Shown one piece after another: positions 1 to 6,215 of a DNA stretch of 15,028 nucleotides. The notes below the pieces were generated by a model, which saw nothing but the letters and a program-made list of their open reading frames with translations, made no database searches and was not told where the DNA came from. The first letter of the stretch is position 1. Every line of letters begins with the position of its first letter. The DNA is from Rhizobiaceae bacterium (lineage in GTDB: Bacteria; Pseudomonadota; Alphaproteobacteria; Rhizobiales; Rhizobiaceae): the NCBI GenBank assembly GCA_020696915.1, contig JAJFMR010000028.1, positions 1-15,028 of the forward strand, given 5' to 3'. Both the position numbers and the translations under genes were made by a program.

Positions 1-1206
1 GTCGCGCTCGGCCCCGGTCCACGACGCGACCGGAGCGACGGGGCAGATGCCGCGCGACTGACGGACCCCCGCGCTCTGGGGTCCTATCCCGGAAATCAGT
101 TTCAGATCGTCGGGGTTGGCGGGCCTGTCGATCTTCGCCGGCCGGTTCGGATGGTCGAGAGGCGGCCTGGCCACCGCCTCGGGCTTCTTTCGGTAGGCGC
201 CGATCGGCTCGCCACGCAGCAATTCCGGAGATTTGAGTTCCTTGACCTCTTCCGGTCTGCCGCGCGCCGGCTTTCGCTGCCTGGACTCGCTCTCCACCGC
301 CCGCGCGGTCCTGTTTGCGGCGAGCGGATCGTAAGGGGTGGCAGGTGCGCTTACCGCCTTTTCGCCCGCCGCACTGGCTTTCGACGCCGAGGGGGTTTTC
401 AGACTGCCGTTGGTCTCCGCCGCGTAGGTCCGGGGCCTTCCGGCCCTGGACGGCGGCACGACCGCCGGCTGAGGTTCCGCCGTATCGGCCGCCGCCGGCC
501 TTGCCACGGCTTCGGGCGCCAAGGGAGGCAGCGCGGCATCGGCCTGCCTGGCGGCTTCTCGCGCCTCCTCCTCCCTTGTGGTCTTCAGCACCGCCGACTC
601 GCTGGTCAGCGTCGTCAGGCCGCCAAGCGGCGTCGAAACGATGCGGCCATTCTGCGGCCCGACCGGCACCGACCCGCCATGGCCGGCGGCGAACTGATCG
701 ACGATCTCGGCGAGCCTCTCAGGCGTCAGGTCCTCGAAAGTATCCTTGAATATCATCACCATGGGGGCGTTCACGCAGGCCCCCAGGCACTCGACCTCTT
801 CCCAGGAAAGGGTGCCGTCGGAGCTGACGTGGTGCTGCTCGGGATGAATCTTGTCCCGACAGACGTCAATCAGCGCCGCAGCACCGCGCAGCATGCAGGG
901 CGTCGTGCCGCAGACCTGTACATGGGCGCGTGTTCCGACCGGCTTCAGCTGGAATTGCGTGTAGAAAGTCGCGACTTCCAGCGCGCGGATGTAGGGCATG
1001 CCGAGCATGTCGGCGATCGCCTCGATGGCCGGCCTGGTGACCCATCCTTCCTGCTCCTGCGCCAGCATCATCAGCGGAATGATGGCCGAGGGCTCTCGGC
1101 CCTTCGGGTATTTGGCAATCCAGCCGCGCGCCGCGGCGGCATTCGCCTCGGTGAAGGCGAAGCTCGCCGGCTGCACGCTTTCGTCCGCCAGGCGGCGCAC
1201 CGTCAT
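1..1206 (-). CDS. nuoE: NADH-quinone oxidoreductase subunit E (NuoE), extended form, 3' end beyond the window
   Basis: NuoE is the thioredoxin-like [2Fe-2S] subunit of the peripheral arm of complex I. It works with NuoF and NuoG at the NADH-oxidising end. The frame is open from an ATG at 1206 to the window edge, giving 402 residues with no stop. The core domain covers about residues 1-165. It has the N1a cluster ligands C99-x4-C104 (VCGTTPC) and C140-x3-C144 (ECLGAC). Residues of about 170-360 are a low-complexity linker rich in Ala, Pro, Glu, Lys and Arg. From about residue 366 a helix-hairpin-helix-like segment begins (DDLKLISGIGP, followed by an ASWTGAERD tail). Ordinary NuoE is about 160-170 residues, so this is the long form I know from rhizobia. 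The start lies 37 bases after the nuoD stop and has an AAGG about 9 bases upstream. nuoF would be expected next, beyond the left edge. Identity is certain; the role of the tail is unknown. Confidence 0.95.
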   Translation of the reverse strand, partial: MTVRRLADESVQPASFAFTEANAAAARGWIAKYPKGREPSAIIPLMMLAQEQEGWVTRPAIEAIADMLGMPYIRALEVATFYTQFQLKPVGTRAHVQVCGTTPCMLRGAAALIDVCRDKIHPEQHHVSSDGTLSWEEVECLGACVNAPMVMIFKDTFEDLTPERLAEIVDQFAAGHGGSVPVGPQNGRIVSTPLGGLTTLTSESAVLKTTREEEAREAARQADAALPPLAPEAVARPAAADTAEPQPAVVPPSRAGRPRTYAAETNGSLKTPSASKASAAGEKAVSAPATPYDPLAANRTARAVESESRQRKPARGRPEEVKELKSPELLRGEPIGAYRKKPEAVARPPLDHPNRPAKIDRPANPDDLKLISGIGPQSAGVRQSRGICPVAPVASWTGAERD

Positions 1207-1243
1207 GGCTTCACCCTTGCACGGAACTCGGGGGTAGGAGCGT

Positions 1244-2434
1244 TCACCGGTCGACTTCCCCGAACACGATGTCGATCGACCCCAGCACTGCGGAAACATC
1301 CGCCAGCATATGGCCGCGGCAAAGGAAATCCATGGCCTGGAGGTGCGCGAAACCAGGTGCCCGCAGCTTGCAGCGGTAGGGCTTGTTGGTGCCGTCCGAG
1401 ACAAGGTAGACGCCGAACTCGCCCTTCGGCGCCTCCACGGCGGCATAGACCTCGCCGGCCGGCACCCGGTAGCCCTCCGTATAGAGCTTGAAATGGTGGA
1501 TCAGCGCTTCCATCGACCGCTTCATGGCGGCGCGTTTCGGCGGCACCACCTTGCCGTCCAGGGTCGACACCGGGCCGGCCCCGTCCTTGCCGAGCAGGCG
1601 TTCCACGCATTGCCGCATGATCGAGGCGGACTGCCGCATCTCTTCCATGCGGATCAGGTAGCGGTCGTAACAGTCACCGTTCTTGCCGACCGGAATGTCG
1701 AACTCCATCTCCGGATAACACTCGTAGGGCTGGCTCTTGCGCAGGTCCCAGGCGGCGCCCGAGCCGCGCACCATGACGCCTGAAAAACCCCACGACCAGG
1801 CATCCTCCAGCGACACCACGCCGATATCGACGTTGCGCTGCTTGAAGATGCGGTTTTCAGTGAGCAGTTCGTCGAGATCGCCGACCGTCTTCAGGAACGG
1901 GTCGATCCACTTGCCGATATCCTCGACCAGCTTTTCGGGCAGATCCTGGTGCACGCCGCCCGGCCTGAAATAGGCGGCATGCATGCGCGATCCGGATGCC
2001 CGCTCGTAGAAGACCATAAGCTTCTCGCGCTCCTCGAACCCCCAGAGCGGCGGGGTCAGGGCGCCGACGTCCATGGCCTGCGTGGTGACGTTGAGGAGAT
2101 GCGACAGGATTCTGCTGATCTCGTGGAAGAGCACTCGGACGAGTTGCCCGCGCCGCGGCACCTCGAGGCCTAGCAGCCTCTCGACGGCCAGGCACCAGGC
2201 ATGCTCCTGGCTCATCGGCGCCACGTAGTCGAGCCTGTCGAAATAGGGCAGCGCCTGCAGATAAGTCTTTGCCTCGATGAGTTTTTCGGTGCCGCGGTGC
2301 AGCAGGCCTATATGCGGGTCCACGCGCTCCACGATCTCGCCATCGAGTTCGAGGACCAGTCTCAGCACGCCGTGCGCCGCAGGATGCTGCGGCCCGAAAT
2401 TGATGTTGAAGTTGCGGACGGAGGTTTCAGCCAT
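1244..2434 (-). CDS. nuoD: NADH-quinone oxidoreductase subunit D (NuoD, 49 kDa subunit)
   Basis: NuoD is the 49 kDa-type subunit of the connecting module of complex I. Together with NuoB it forms the ubiquinone-binding pocket near cluster N2, at the cytoplasmic face of the membrane. The protein has 396 residues, the usual length. The N-terminal motif FGPQHPAAHG (residues 13-22) and GLLHRGTEKL (about 43-52) are family hallmarks, and the protein ends FGEVDR. I chose the ATG at 2434 because MAETSVRNFNINFGPQHP is the normal N-terminus and GGAAGG lies 5 bases upstream. A possible start 10 codons further up (2464) would add an atypical leader. The gap between nuoC and nuoD is unusually large (about 520 bases) because an S23-type gene and repeat arrays lie in it. 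The inner repeat array starts only 35 bases before this start codon, so expression of nuoD may depend on transcripts reading through that insert. Confidence 0.97.
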   Translation of the reverse strand: MAETSVRNFNINFGPQHPAAHGVLRLVLELDGEIVERVDPHIGLLHRGTEKLIEAKTYLQALPYFDRLDYVAPMSQEHAWCLAVERLLGLEVPRRGQLVRVLFHEISRILSHLLNVTTQAMDVGALTPPLWGFEEREKLMVFYERASGSRMHAAYFRPGGVHQDLPEKLVEDIGKWIDPFLKTVGDLDELLTENRIFKQRNVDIGVVSLEDAWSWGFSGVMVRGSGAAWDLRKSQPYECYPEMEFDIPVGKNGDCYDRYLIRMEEMRQSASIMRQCVERLLGKDGAGPVSTLDGKVVPPKRAAMKRSMEALIHHFKLYTEGYRVPAGEVYAAVEAPKGEFGVYLVSDGTNKPYRCKLRAPGFAHLQAMDFLCRGHMLADVSAVLGSIDIVFGEVDR

Positions 2435-2469
2435 GGAGGCCTTCCGGCATTTGCGGATTGCCAAGAGGT

Positions 2470-2497
2470 AATAGCGAATAGCGAATAGCGAATAGCG
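2470..2497 (+). repeat. Tandem heptamer array, four perfect AATAGCG copies (left end of insert)
   Basis: Four perfect, uninterrupted copies of AATAGCG occupy 2470-2476, 2477-2483, 2484-2490 and 2491-2497. The array is intergenic, 35 bases upstream of the nuoD start and 27 bases beyond the stop codon of the S23-type gene. A matching array in the opposite orientation lies at 2910-2937, on the other side of that gene. A 7-base tandem repeat stands out strongly against the surrounding GC-rich coding sequence. Confidence 0.9.
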
Positions 2498-2524
2498 AGT
2501 TGTGGGAAGAATTGGTGTCTACGG

Positions 2525-2863
2525 TCATGGCCTTTGTTGCAACTTTCGGATCAAGGAACGCAGCATCTTTCCGATATCGTTCGTCTGCTCGAGAAGCGGA
2601 GGCAAAAGTCGCTCACCCAGCAAACCAACCTGTTCAGACAGAATGAGATGCGTTTCGAGTTCCTTCAGAGAGCCCTGAGCGATCCGAAGCGACTGGATGA
2701 ACGATCCCGTGTTCTCTCTTCCGTGCCCCTCGGCGATGTTGGCTGCGATGGAAGCCGCGGAACGCCGAATCTGGGAAGTCATCCCGTATGCTTCGCTGGG
2801 TGGAAACGCCTTGGTGGCCGAATAGCATGCAACTGCCAACGCCACGGCAGCCTTCCAAACCAA
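2525..2863 (-). CDS. Four-helix-bundle protein of the S23 / 23S rRNA intervening-sequence family
   Basis: The family is small and all-helical, and was named from genes found inside 23S rRNA intervening sequences. Its biochemical role is not established; structures show pentameric helical bundles related to the Avd accessory proteins of diversity-generating retroelements. Recognition rests on the signature YGMTSQIRRSAASIAANIAEG, followed by FIQSLRIAQGSLKELETHL; both are diagnostic. The start is uncertain. The coordinates use TTG at 2863 (112 residues). The reading frame continues upstream through SYRDL, which belongs to the conserved N-terminus, to ACG at 2888-2890 just after an in-frame TAA at 2891-2893. 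A perfect AGGAGG at 2898-2903 lies 7 bases before that ACG. The original gene therefore probably began there with ATG (121 residues) and has lost its start codon or uses ACG. It has the same direction as nuo and lies between inverted heptamer arrays. Confidence 0.85.
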   Translation of the reverse strand: MVWKAAVALAVACYSATKAFPPSEAYGMTSQIRRSAASIAANIAEGHGRENTGSFIQSLRIAQGSLKELETHLILSEQVGLLGERLLPPLLEQTNDIGKMLRSLIRKLQQRP

Positions 2864-2897
2864 CAGGTCTCTGTAGGAATTGATCGCCGTTTACAAT

Positions 2898-2903
2898 CCT
2901 CCT
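2898..2903 (-). promoter_or_regulatory. Perfect Shine-Dalgarno AGGAGG of the S23-type gene
   Basis: On the minus strand AGGAGG is followed by 7 bases (containing an in-frame TAA) and then ACG, GCG, ATC and the codons for NSYRDL. The spacing to ACG is ideal for a start codon, and the spacing to ATC is 13 bases. It is about 31 bases from the TTG at 2863, too far to serve it well. The site therefore argues that the original start was at 2890. Confidence 0.6.
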
Positions 2904-2909
2904 GTCCTA

Positions 2910-2937
2910 CTATTCGCTATTCGTTAGTCGCTATTCA
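2910..2937 (-). repeat. Degenerate heptamer array in inverted orientation (right end of insert)
   Basis: On the plus strand the units are CTATTCG (2910-2916), CTATTCG (2917-2923), TTAGTCG (2924-2930) and CTATTCA (2931-2937). Read on the minus strand these are the same AATAGCG heptamer as at 2470-2497, with two exact units and two diverged ones. Both ends of the insert thus carry four units facing each other. Weaker copies (CACTATTCAC, CATTCACT) continue to 2958, so the TGA stop of nuoC lies within repeat-like sequence. Confidence 0.8.
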
Positions 2938-2954
2938 CTTCCACTATTCACCAT

Positions 2955-3557
2955 TCACTGCTTCGCTTTTTCATCACCCGGGAGCACGTAGTCCGTGCCC
3001 TCCCAGGGCGACAGGAAATCGAAACTGCGGAATTCCTGCCTGAGTTCGACAGGCTCGTAGACGACCCTTTTCGCCTCGTCGTCGTACCGCACCTCGACGA
3101 AGCCGGTCAGCGGAAAGTCCTTGCGCAGCGGGTGTCCCTCGAAACCATAGTCGGTGAGCAGCCGCCGCAGGTCGGGATGACCGGAAAACAGGATGCCGTA
3201 AAGGTCGTAGGTCTCGCGCTCGTACCAGTCGGCCCCCTTGTAGACGCCGGTCGCCGAAGGCACCGGCGTGTCCTCCTCGGTTTCGACCTTGACGCGCACG
3301 CGCAGGTTCCGGCGCGGCGACAGGAGATGATAGACGACGTCGAACCGTCTTGGCCGCGACGGATAGTCCACACCCGATATATCGATCAGCGAAACGAACT
3401 GGCAGCGCGGATCGTCGCGCAGGAAGGTCAACACCGGCACGATGTTCTTCGCCTCGACCTGAAGCGTCAGTTCGCCATAGGCCGTTTCGGCCCGGCCGAG
3501 CCGTCCAGCCAATTTCTCCTCGACATGAGAGGCCAGTGCGCTCAGCGCGTCATTCAT
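2955..3557 (-). CDS. nuoC: NADH-quinone oxidoreductase subunit C (NuoC, 30 kDa subunit)
   Basis: NuoC is the 30 kDa-type subunit of the complex I connecting module. It carries no cofactor and packs against NuoD and NuoB. The protein has 200 residues, the normal length for an unfused alphaproteobacterial NuoC. The family signature runs at about residues 113-150: ERETYDLYGILFSGHPDL, followed by LRRLLTDYGFEGHPLRKDFP. The start is ATG at 3557 (MNDALSALASHVEEKL); the frame is open further upstream, but there it only shadows nuoB. The gap to the nuoB stop is 7 bases, so the two are very likely translated together. The stop codon at 2955-2957 touches the degenerate end of the repeat-bounded insert that separates this gene from nuoD. 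Confidence 0.96.
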   Translation of the reverse strand: MNDALSALASHVEEKLAGRLGRAETAYGELTLQVEAKNIVPVLTFLRDDPRCQFVSLIDISGVDYPSRPRRFDVVYHLLSPRRNLRVRVKVETEEDTPVPSATGVYKGADWYERETYDLYGILFSGHPDLRRLLTDYGFEGHPLRKDFPLTGFVEVRYDDEAKRVVYEPVELRQEFRSFDFLSPWEGTDYVLPGDEKAKQ

Positions 3558-3564
3558 CGCCGCT

Positions 3565-4146
3565 TCACCGCTCGATTGTGCCGCTGCGGCGGATCTTCTT
3601 CTGCAGGAGAAGGATGCCATAGAGCAGCGCCTCGGCCGTAGGCGGGCACCCCGGCACGTAGATGTCGACCGGAACCACGCGGTCGCAGCCGCGGACGACC
3701 GCATAGGAATAGTGGTAGTAGCCGCCGCCATTGGCGCAGGATCCCATGGAGATGACGTAGCGCGGCTCCGGCATCTGATCGTAGACCTTGCGCAGCGCCG
3801 GGGCCATCTTGTTGGTCAGCGTTCCGGCCACGATCATCACGTCGGACTGTCGCGGACTTGCCCGGGGTGCAATGCCGAAGCGCTCTGCGTCGTAGCGCGG
3901 CATCGAGATGTGCATCATCTCCACGGCGCAGCAGGCCAGCCCGAACGTCATCCACATCAGGGACCCCGTCCGGGCCCAGGTGATCAGGGCCTCCGAGGAG
4001 GTGACCAGGAATCCCTTGTCGGAAAGCTCGCTGTTCAAATCGCCGAACACCGGGTCGTCGGCGCCGGCTGGCTTGCCGGTGCGTGGGTCGATGATGCCCT
4101 TCGGCCTTGGTGACACGAGCGTGTCGGTGGGCGAATTCAATCCCAT
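3565..4146 (-). CDS. nuoB: NADH-quinone oxidoreductase subunit B (NuoB, PSST-type subunit)
   Basis: NuoB carries the terminal [4Fe-4S] cluster N2, which passes electrons to ubiquinone. The protein has 193 residues. Ligand cysteines are visible as the tandem pair C72-C73 (GLACCAVEMM), C137 (MGSCANGGGYYHYSYAV) and C167 (YVPGCPPTAEALLYG). The start is ATG at 4146 (MGLNSPTDTLV), with GGGAG about 8 bases upstream. It overlaps the end of nuoA by 10 bases, which suggests translational coupling. A possible start at 4167 would lie deeper inside nuoA and is less likely. The N-terminal 45 residues are the variable region usual in alphaproteobacteria. Nothing in the sequence suggests damage. Confidence 0.97.
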   Translation of the reverse strand: MGLNSPTDTLVSPRPKGIIDPRTGKPAGADDPVFGDLNSELSDKGFLVTSSEALITWARTGSLMWMTFGLACCAVEMMHISMPRYDAERFGIAPRASPRQSDVMIVAGTLTNKMAPALRKVYDQMPEPRYVISMGSCANGGGYYHYSYAVVRGCDRVVPVDIYVPGCPPTAEALLYGILLLQKKIRRSGTIER

Positions 4147-4502
4147 TCGAGCGCTCCCTTTTTCCATTCGTAGACAAACCCGATGGTCAGGACGGCAAGG
4201 AAGACCATCATCGACCAGAAGCCCAGCATGCCGATCTCTCCGAACGAAATCGCCCAGGGAAATAGAAACGCCACTTCGAGATCGAAGATGATGAACAGGA
4301 TCGCCACGAGATAATAGCGTATGTCGAACTTCATGCGGGCATCGTCGAAGGAATTGAACCCGCATTCGTAGGCCGACAGCTTCTCGGGATCGGGGTTCCG
4401 GTAGGCCACCAGAAACGGGGTCACGATCAGCGCGATGCCGACGACGAGGGCGACACCGATGAAGATCACGATGGGCAGGTAAGAACTCAGAAGCGCGTTC
4501 AT
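4137..4502 (-). CDS. nuoA: NADH-quinone oxidoreductase subunit A (NuoA)
   Basis: NuoA is a small membrane subunit at the junction of the peripheral and membrane arms of complex I, close to the quinone channel. The protein has 121 residues, the usual length. Three hydrophobic helices are visible at about residues 8-33, 62-85 and 93-111. The long loop between the first two holds the family motif YECGFNSFDDARMKFDIRYYLVAI in pieces (YECG at 45-48, FDIRYYL at 59-65), followed by FDLEVAFLFPW. The start is ATG at 4502; the longer open frame upstream has no relation to NuoA. It is the first gene of the operon and overlaps nuoB by 10 bases. Confidence 0.97.
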   Translation of the reverse strand: MNALLSSYLPIVIFIGVALVVGIALIVTPFLVAYRNPDPEKLSAYECGFNSFDDARMKFDIRYYLVAILFIIFDLEVAFLFPWAISFGEIGMLGFWSMMVFLAVLTIGFVYEWKKGALEWD

Positions 4503-4773
4503 TCCGCGAAGTTCCAGTGAGGCGGCTTGGCCATCAGGTAGTGCAAGAACCCGGGCCGGGAACGCGGCAGATGGCCGCTGACGCCGGCGGCCACCGCGCG
4601 TCGCGGGACGGTTAGCGCAGCGATCCCTTCGAAGCAAGTGCAACCTTGCGGCATCCATCGCGTGGGCATAGCTTCCGCGCCCTGTCCTCGTGGCTGCGCC
4701 TCCTGACGGATCCGGCGGGTTCGGCTGGTATGCTGGGGTGGTCTCTCCGTTCGCTCGTCTGCCGGTTCCCGCA
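4503..4773. other. Divergent intergenic region between nuoA and the ycaQ-like gene
   Basis: This stretch separates the leftward nuo operon from a rightward gene. Open frames cross it, but none resembles a known protein and all read into neighbouring genes out of frame. It should hold the nuo promoter and the promoter of the YcaQ-type gene. I can point to a weak candidate only for the former, and I see no terminator or known RNA. Confidence 0.6.
4610..4638 (-). promoter_or_regulatory. Candidate sigma-70-type promoter for the nuo operon
   Basis: On the minus strand, CTTGCT (4633-4638) is followed after exactly 17 bases by CTAACC (4610-4615). This fits the rhizobial pattern CTTGAC-N17-CTATAT only partly. 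It would put the transcript start near 4603, about 100 bases before nuoA. An overlapping TTGCAC (4638-4643) is an alternative -35 box. This is weak evidence. Confidence 0.3.
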
Positions 4774-5970
4774 ATGAATGAAAAGCTTTCGCTCGCCATG
4801 GCGCGCCGCATCGCCCTCGCTGCGCAAGGCTTCGCAGATGCCAGGCCGCTCGGCCAGCCAGGCCGCCGCCATCTAAGGCGGGTGCTTTCCCGCCTCGGCC
4901 TGTTTCAGATCGATTCGGTAAGCGCGGTAGTGCGCGCCCACTACATGCCGCTCTATTCGCGCCTTGGCCCCTACGACCTGGGCATGCTCGACCAGGCTGC
5001 CGCCGGCCGCAAGCGGCTGCTGTTCGAATACTGGGCGCACGAGGCCTCGCTGCTGCCGGTCGAGACGTGGCCGCTTTTGCGCTGGCGGATGGAAGCGGCA
5101 AGGCGCAACGAAGGCATCTACCGCGGACTTGCAGACTGGGCCCGCCAGAATTCCGGACTGATCGATGACGTTTACGCACAGGTCGCCGAGCAGGCGCCGA
5201 TCGCCGCCTCCGACATTGCCGGCCCCAAGGGTGCCGGAGGCTGGTGGGGCTGGAGCGACGCCAAGGCCGCGCTCGAGTGGCTGTTCTGGGCGGGACGCGT
5301 GACCACGCACTCGAGGCGCGGCTTCGAGCGGCTCTACGGTCTTCCCGAACGCGTGCTGCCTGAAGCCGTGCTGGCCTTGCCTGTGCCCGAACCGGCCGAA
5401 GCCCACCGGCAACTCCTGCGGATTTCGGCAGCCGCGCTTGGCGTCGCCACGTCGGGCGATCTTCGCGACTACTTTCGGCTGTCGCCCGCCGCCATGAAGG
5501 GCAGGATCGAGGATCTGGTCGAGGCCGGCGACCTGTTGCCGGTCAAGGTCGAAGGCTGGACCCAGCAGGCTTACCTGCATGCCGGCGCGCGCCGGCCGCG
5601 CAAGGTGGCGGCGCGGGCCCTGCTGACGCCTTTCGATCCCCTGGTCTTCGAGCGCTCCCGTGCCGAGCGCCTGTTCGACTTTCGCTATCGCATCGAGATC
5701 TATACGCCGGCAGAGAAGCGCCTGTACGGCTACTATGTCCTTCCGTTCCTGCTTGGCGAGAGGATCGTTGCGCGTATCGACCTGCGGGCAGACCGACCGG
5801 CCGGCGTGCTCCGCCTGCTCGCCGCCTATGCCGAGGCCGGTGCGCCGCCTGAAACGGCGGAGGAGCTTCTTCGCGAAATGCGGCTGATGCAGGCCTGGCT
5901 CGGGCTGGAGCGGCTGGAGATCGTCCCTGCCGGCGATCTTGGCCCGGCGCTGGCGGCATTCGCGCCTTGA
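4774..5970 (+). CDS. YcaQ/AlkZ-family winged-helix DNA glycosylase
   Basis: Members of this family (HTH_42, formerly DUF1006) are DNA glycosylases that excise bulky alkylated purines. E. coli YcaQ unhooks interstrand crosslinks. The protein has 398 residues, close to the roughly 410 of E. coli YcaQ. The catalytic Q-x-D motif is visible as Q45-I46-D47 in LGLFQIDSVSAVVRAHYMPL. Other family features are the conserved FEYWAHEASLLP stretch (beginning with LLFEYWAHEA) and the C-terminal LLTPFDPLVFERSRAERLFDF followed by YGYYVLPFLLGE. The start is ATG at 4774 (MNEKLSLAMARRIALAAQGF), where family similarity begins; the frame is open upstream to 4690 but that part is unlike the family. No strong ribosome site is visible. 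It stands alone, divergent from nuo and upstream of the B12 operon. I leave the symbol empty because ortholog status within the family is not settled. Confidence 0.88.
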   Translation: MNEKLSLAMARRIALAAQGFADARPLGQPGRRHLRRVLSRLGLFQIDSVSAVVRAHYMPLYSRLGPYDLGMLDQAAAGRKRLLFEYWAHEASLLPVETWPLLRWRMEAARRNEGIYRGLADWARQNSGLIDDVYAQVAEQAPIAASDIAGPKGAGGWWGWSDAKAALEWLFWAGRVTTHSRRGFERLYGLPERVLPEAVLALPVPEPAEAHRQLLRISAAALGVATSGDLRDYFRLSPAAMKGRIEDLVEAGDLLPVKVEGWTQQAYLHAGARRPRKVAARALLTPFDPLVFERSRAERLFDFRYRIEIYTPAEKRLYGYYVLPFLLGERIVARIDLRADRPAGVLRLLAAYAEAGAPPETAEELLREMRLMQAWLGLERLEIVPAGDLGPALAAFAP

Positions 5971-5986
5971 GCGTCGCAACCGCGCG

Positions 5987-6015
5987 TTGACAGCGATACG
6001 CGGCAAAGCCTAAAC
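5987..6015 (+). promoter_or_regulatory. Promoter of the cobalamin operon
   Basis: TTGACA (5987-5992) is a perfect -35 box. After 17 bases comes CTAAAC (6010-6015), a fair match to the rhizobial -10 CTATAT. The predicted transcript start near 6022 coincides with the beginning of the riboswitch. It starts 16 bases after the stop codon of the YcaQ-type gene. Confidence 0.6.
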
Positions 6016-6021
6016 CCACCG

Positions 6022-6200
6022 TAGACGGTCTCCTCTCCGCAACGGGAGGAGCTAAGAGGGAATGCGGTGCGGGCCGTGAGGCGCAAATCCGCAGCTGTCC
6101 CCGCAACTGTGAGCGATGAGTCTCGGGCCGGATGCCACTGGGATTTCCCGGGAAGGCGGCGCGAGGCGGCGATCCGCAAGCCAGGAGACCTGCCGTCAGG
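6022..6200 (+). promoter_or_regulatory. Cobalamin (AdoCbl) riboswitch
   Basis: The conserved pieces of the B12 riboswitch appear in order. AGGGAATGCGGTGCG is at 6057-6071. GCTGTCCCCGCAACTGTGA is at 6093-6111. GCCACTG (6134-6140) pairs across to GGGAAGGC (6150-6157). The B12 box GCCAGGAGACCTGCC is at 6180-6194. The outer strands GACGG (6024-6028) and CCGTC (6193-6197) can form the closing P1 stem. A hairpin with CTCC and GGAG arms follows the 5' strand at about 6030-6051. Riboswitches of this class normally shut off cob genes when adenosylcobalamin is plentiful. The position, just after a promoter and ahead of the cob operon, fits that role. Confidence 0.95.
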
Positions 6201-6215
6201 GCCGATGATCCGAAC

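Larger units (their letters stand above)
2470..2937 (-). mobile_element. Putative S23/IVS-like insert bounded by inverted heptamer arrays, inside the nuo operon
   Basis: The stretch has three parts: a four-unit heptamer array, a small four-helix-bundle gene and a second four-unit array in inverted orientation. CTATTCGCTATTCG at 2910-2923 is the exact reverse complement of part of the left array, so the two ends can pair as a 14 bp perfect stem within a longer imperfect one of about 28 bp. The insert splits nuoC from nuoD, which are normally adjacent. The known relatives are 23S rRNA intervening sequences, where S23-type genes are framed by inverted repeats. I see no target-site duplication and no transposase, so calling it mobile is an inference. 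The outer right edge is fuzzy: degenerate repeats such as CACTATTCACCATTCAC continue to the nuoC stop at 2955-2957. Confidence 0.5.

Noticed and set aside
151..1491. Plus-strand open frame of 446 codons opposite nuoE and the end of nuoD
   Set aside because: The arginine-rich, low-complexity product has no recognisable domain. The minus strand encodes clear NuoE and NuoD in the same place.
2470..2497. Heptamer array as a CRISPR array
   Set aside because: The units are 7 bases long, contiguous and without spacers, and no cas gene is present.
2470..2937. Insert as a classical insertion sequence or retroelement with its own enzyme
   Set aside because: Neither strand contains a transposase, reverse transcriptase or recombinase. 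The only gene is the S23-type protein, and no target duplication is visible.
2534..3043. Plus-strand open frame of 169 codons across the S23-type gene and repeats
   Set aside because: It runs through the repeat array and the antisense of a recognised gene, and it has no conserved motif.
4499..5179. Minus-strand open frame upstream of nuoA as an extra nuo-operon gene
   Set aside because: The product has no recognisable family features, starts inside the antisense of the YcaQ-type gene and overlaps the start of nuoA.
4873..6006. Minus-strand open frame of 377 codons opposite the YcaQ-type gene
   Set aside because: It is an antisense shadow; the plus strand carries the catalytic motif and full family architecture.
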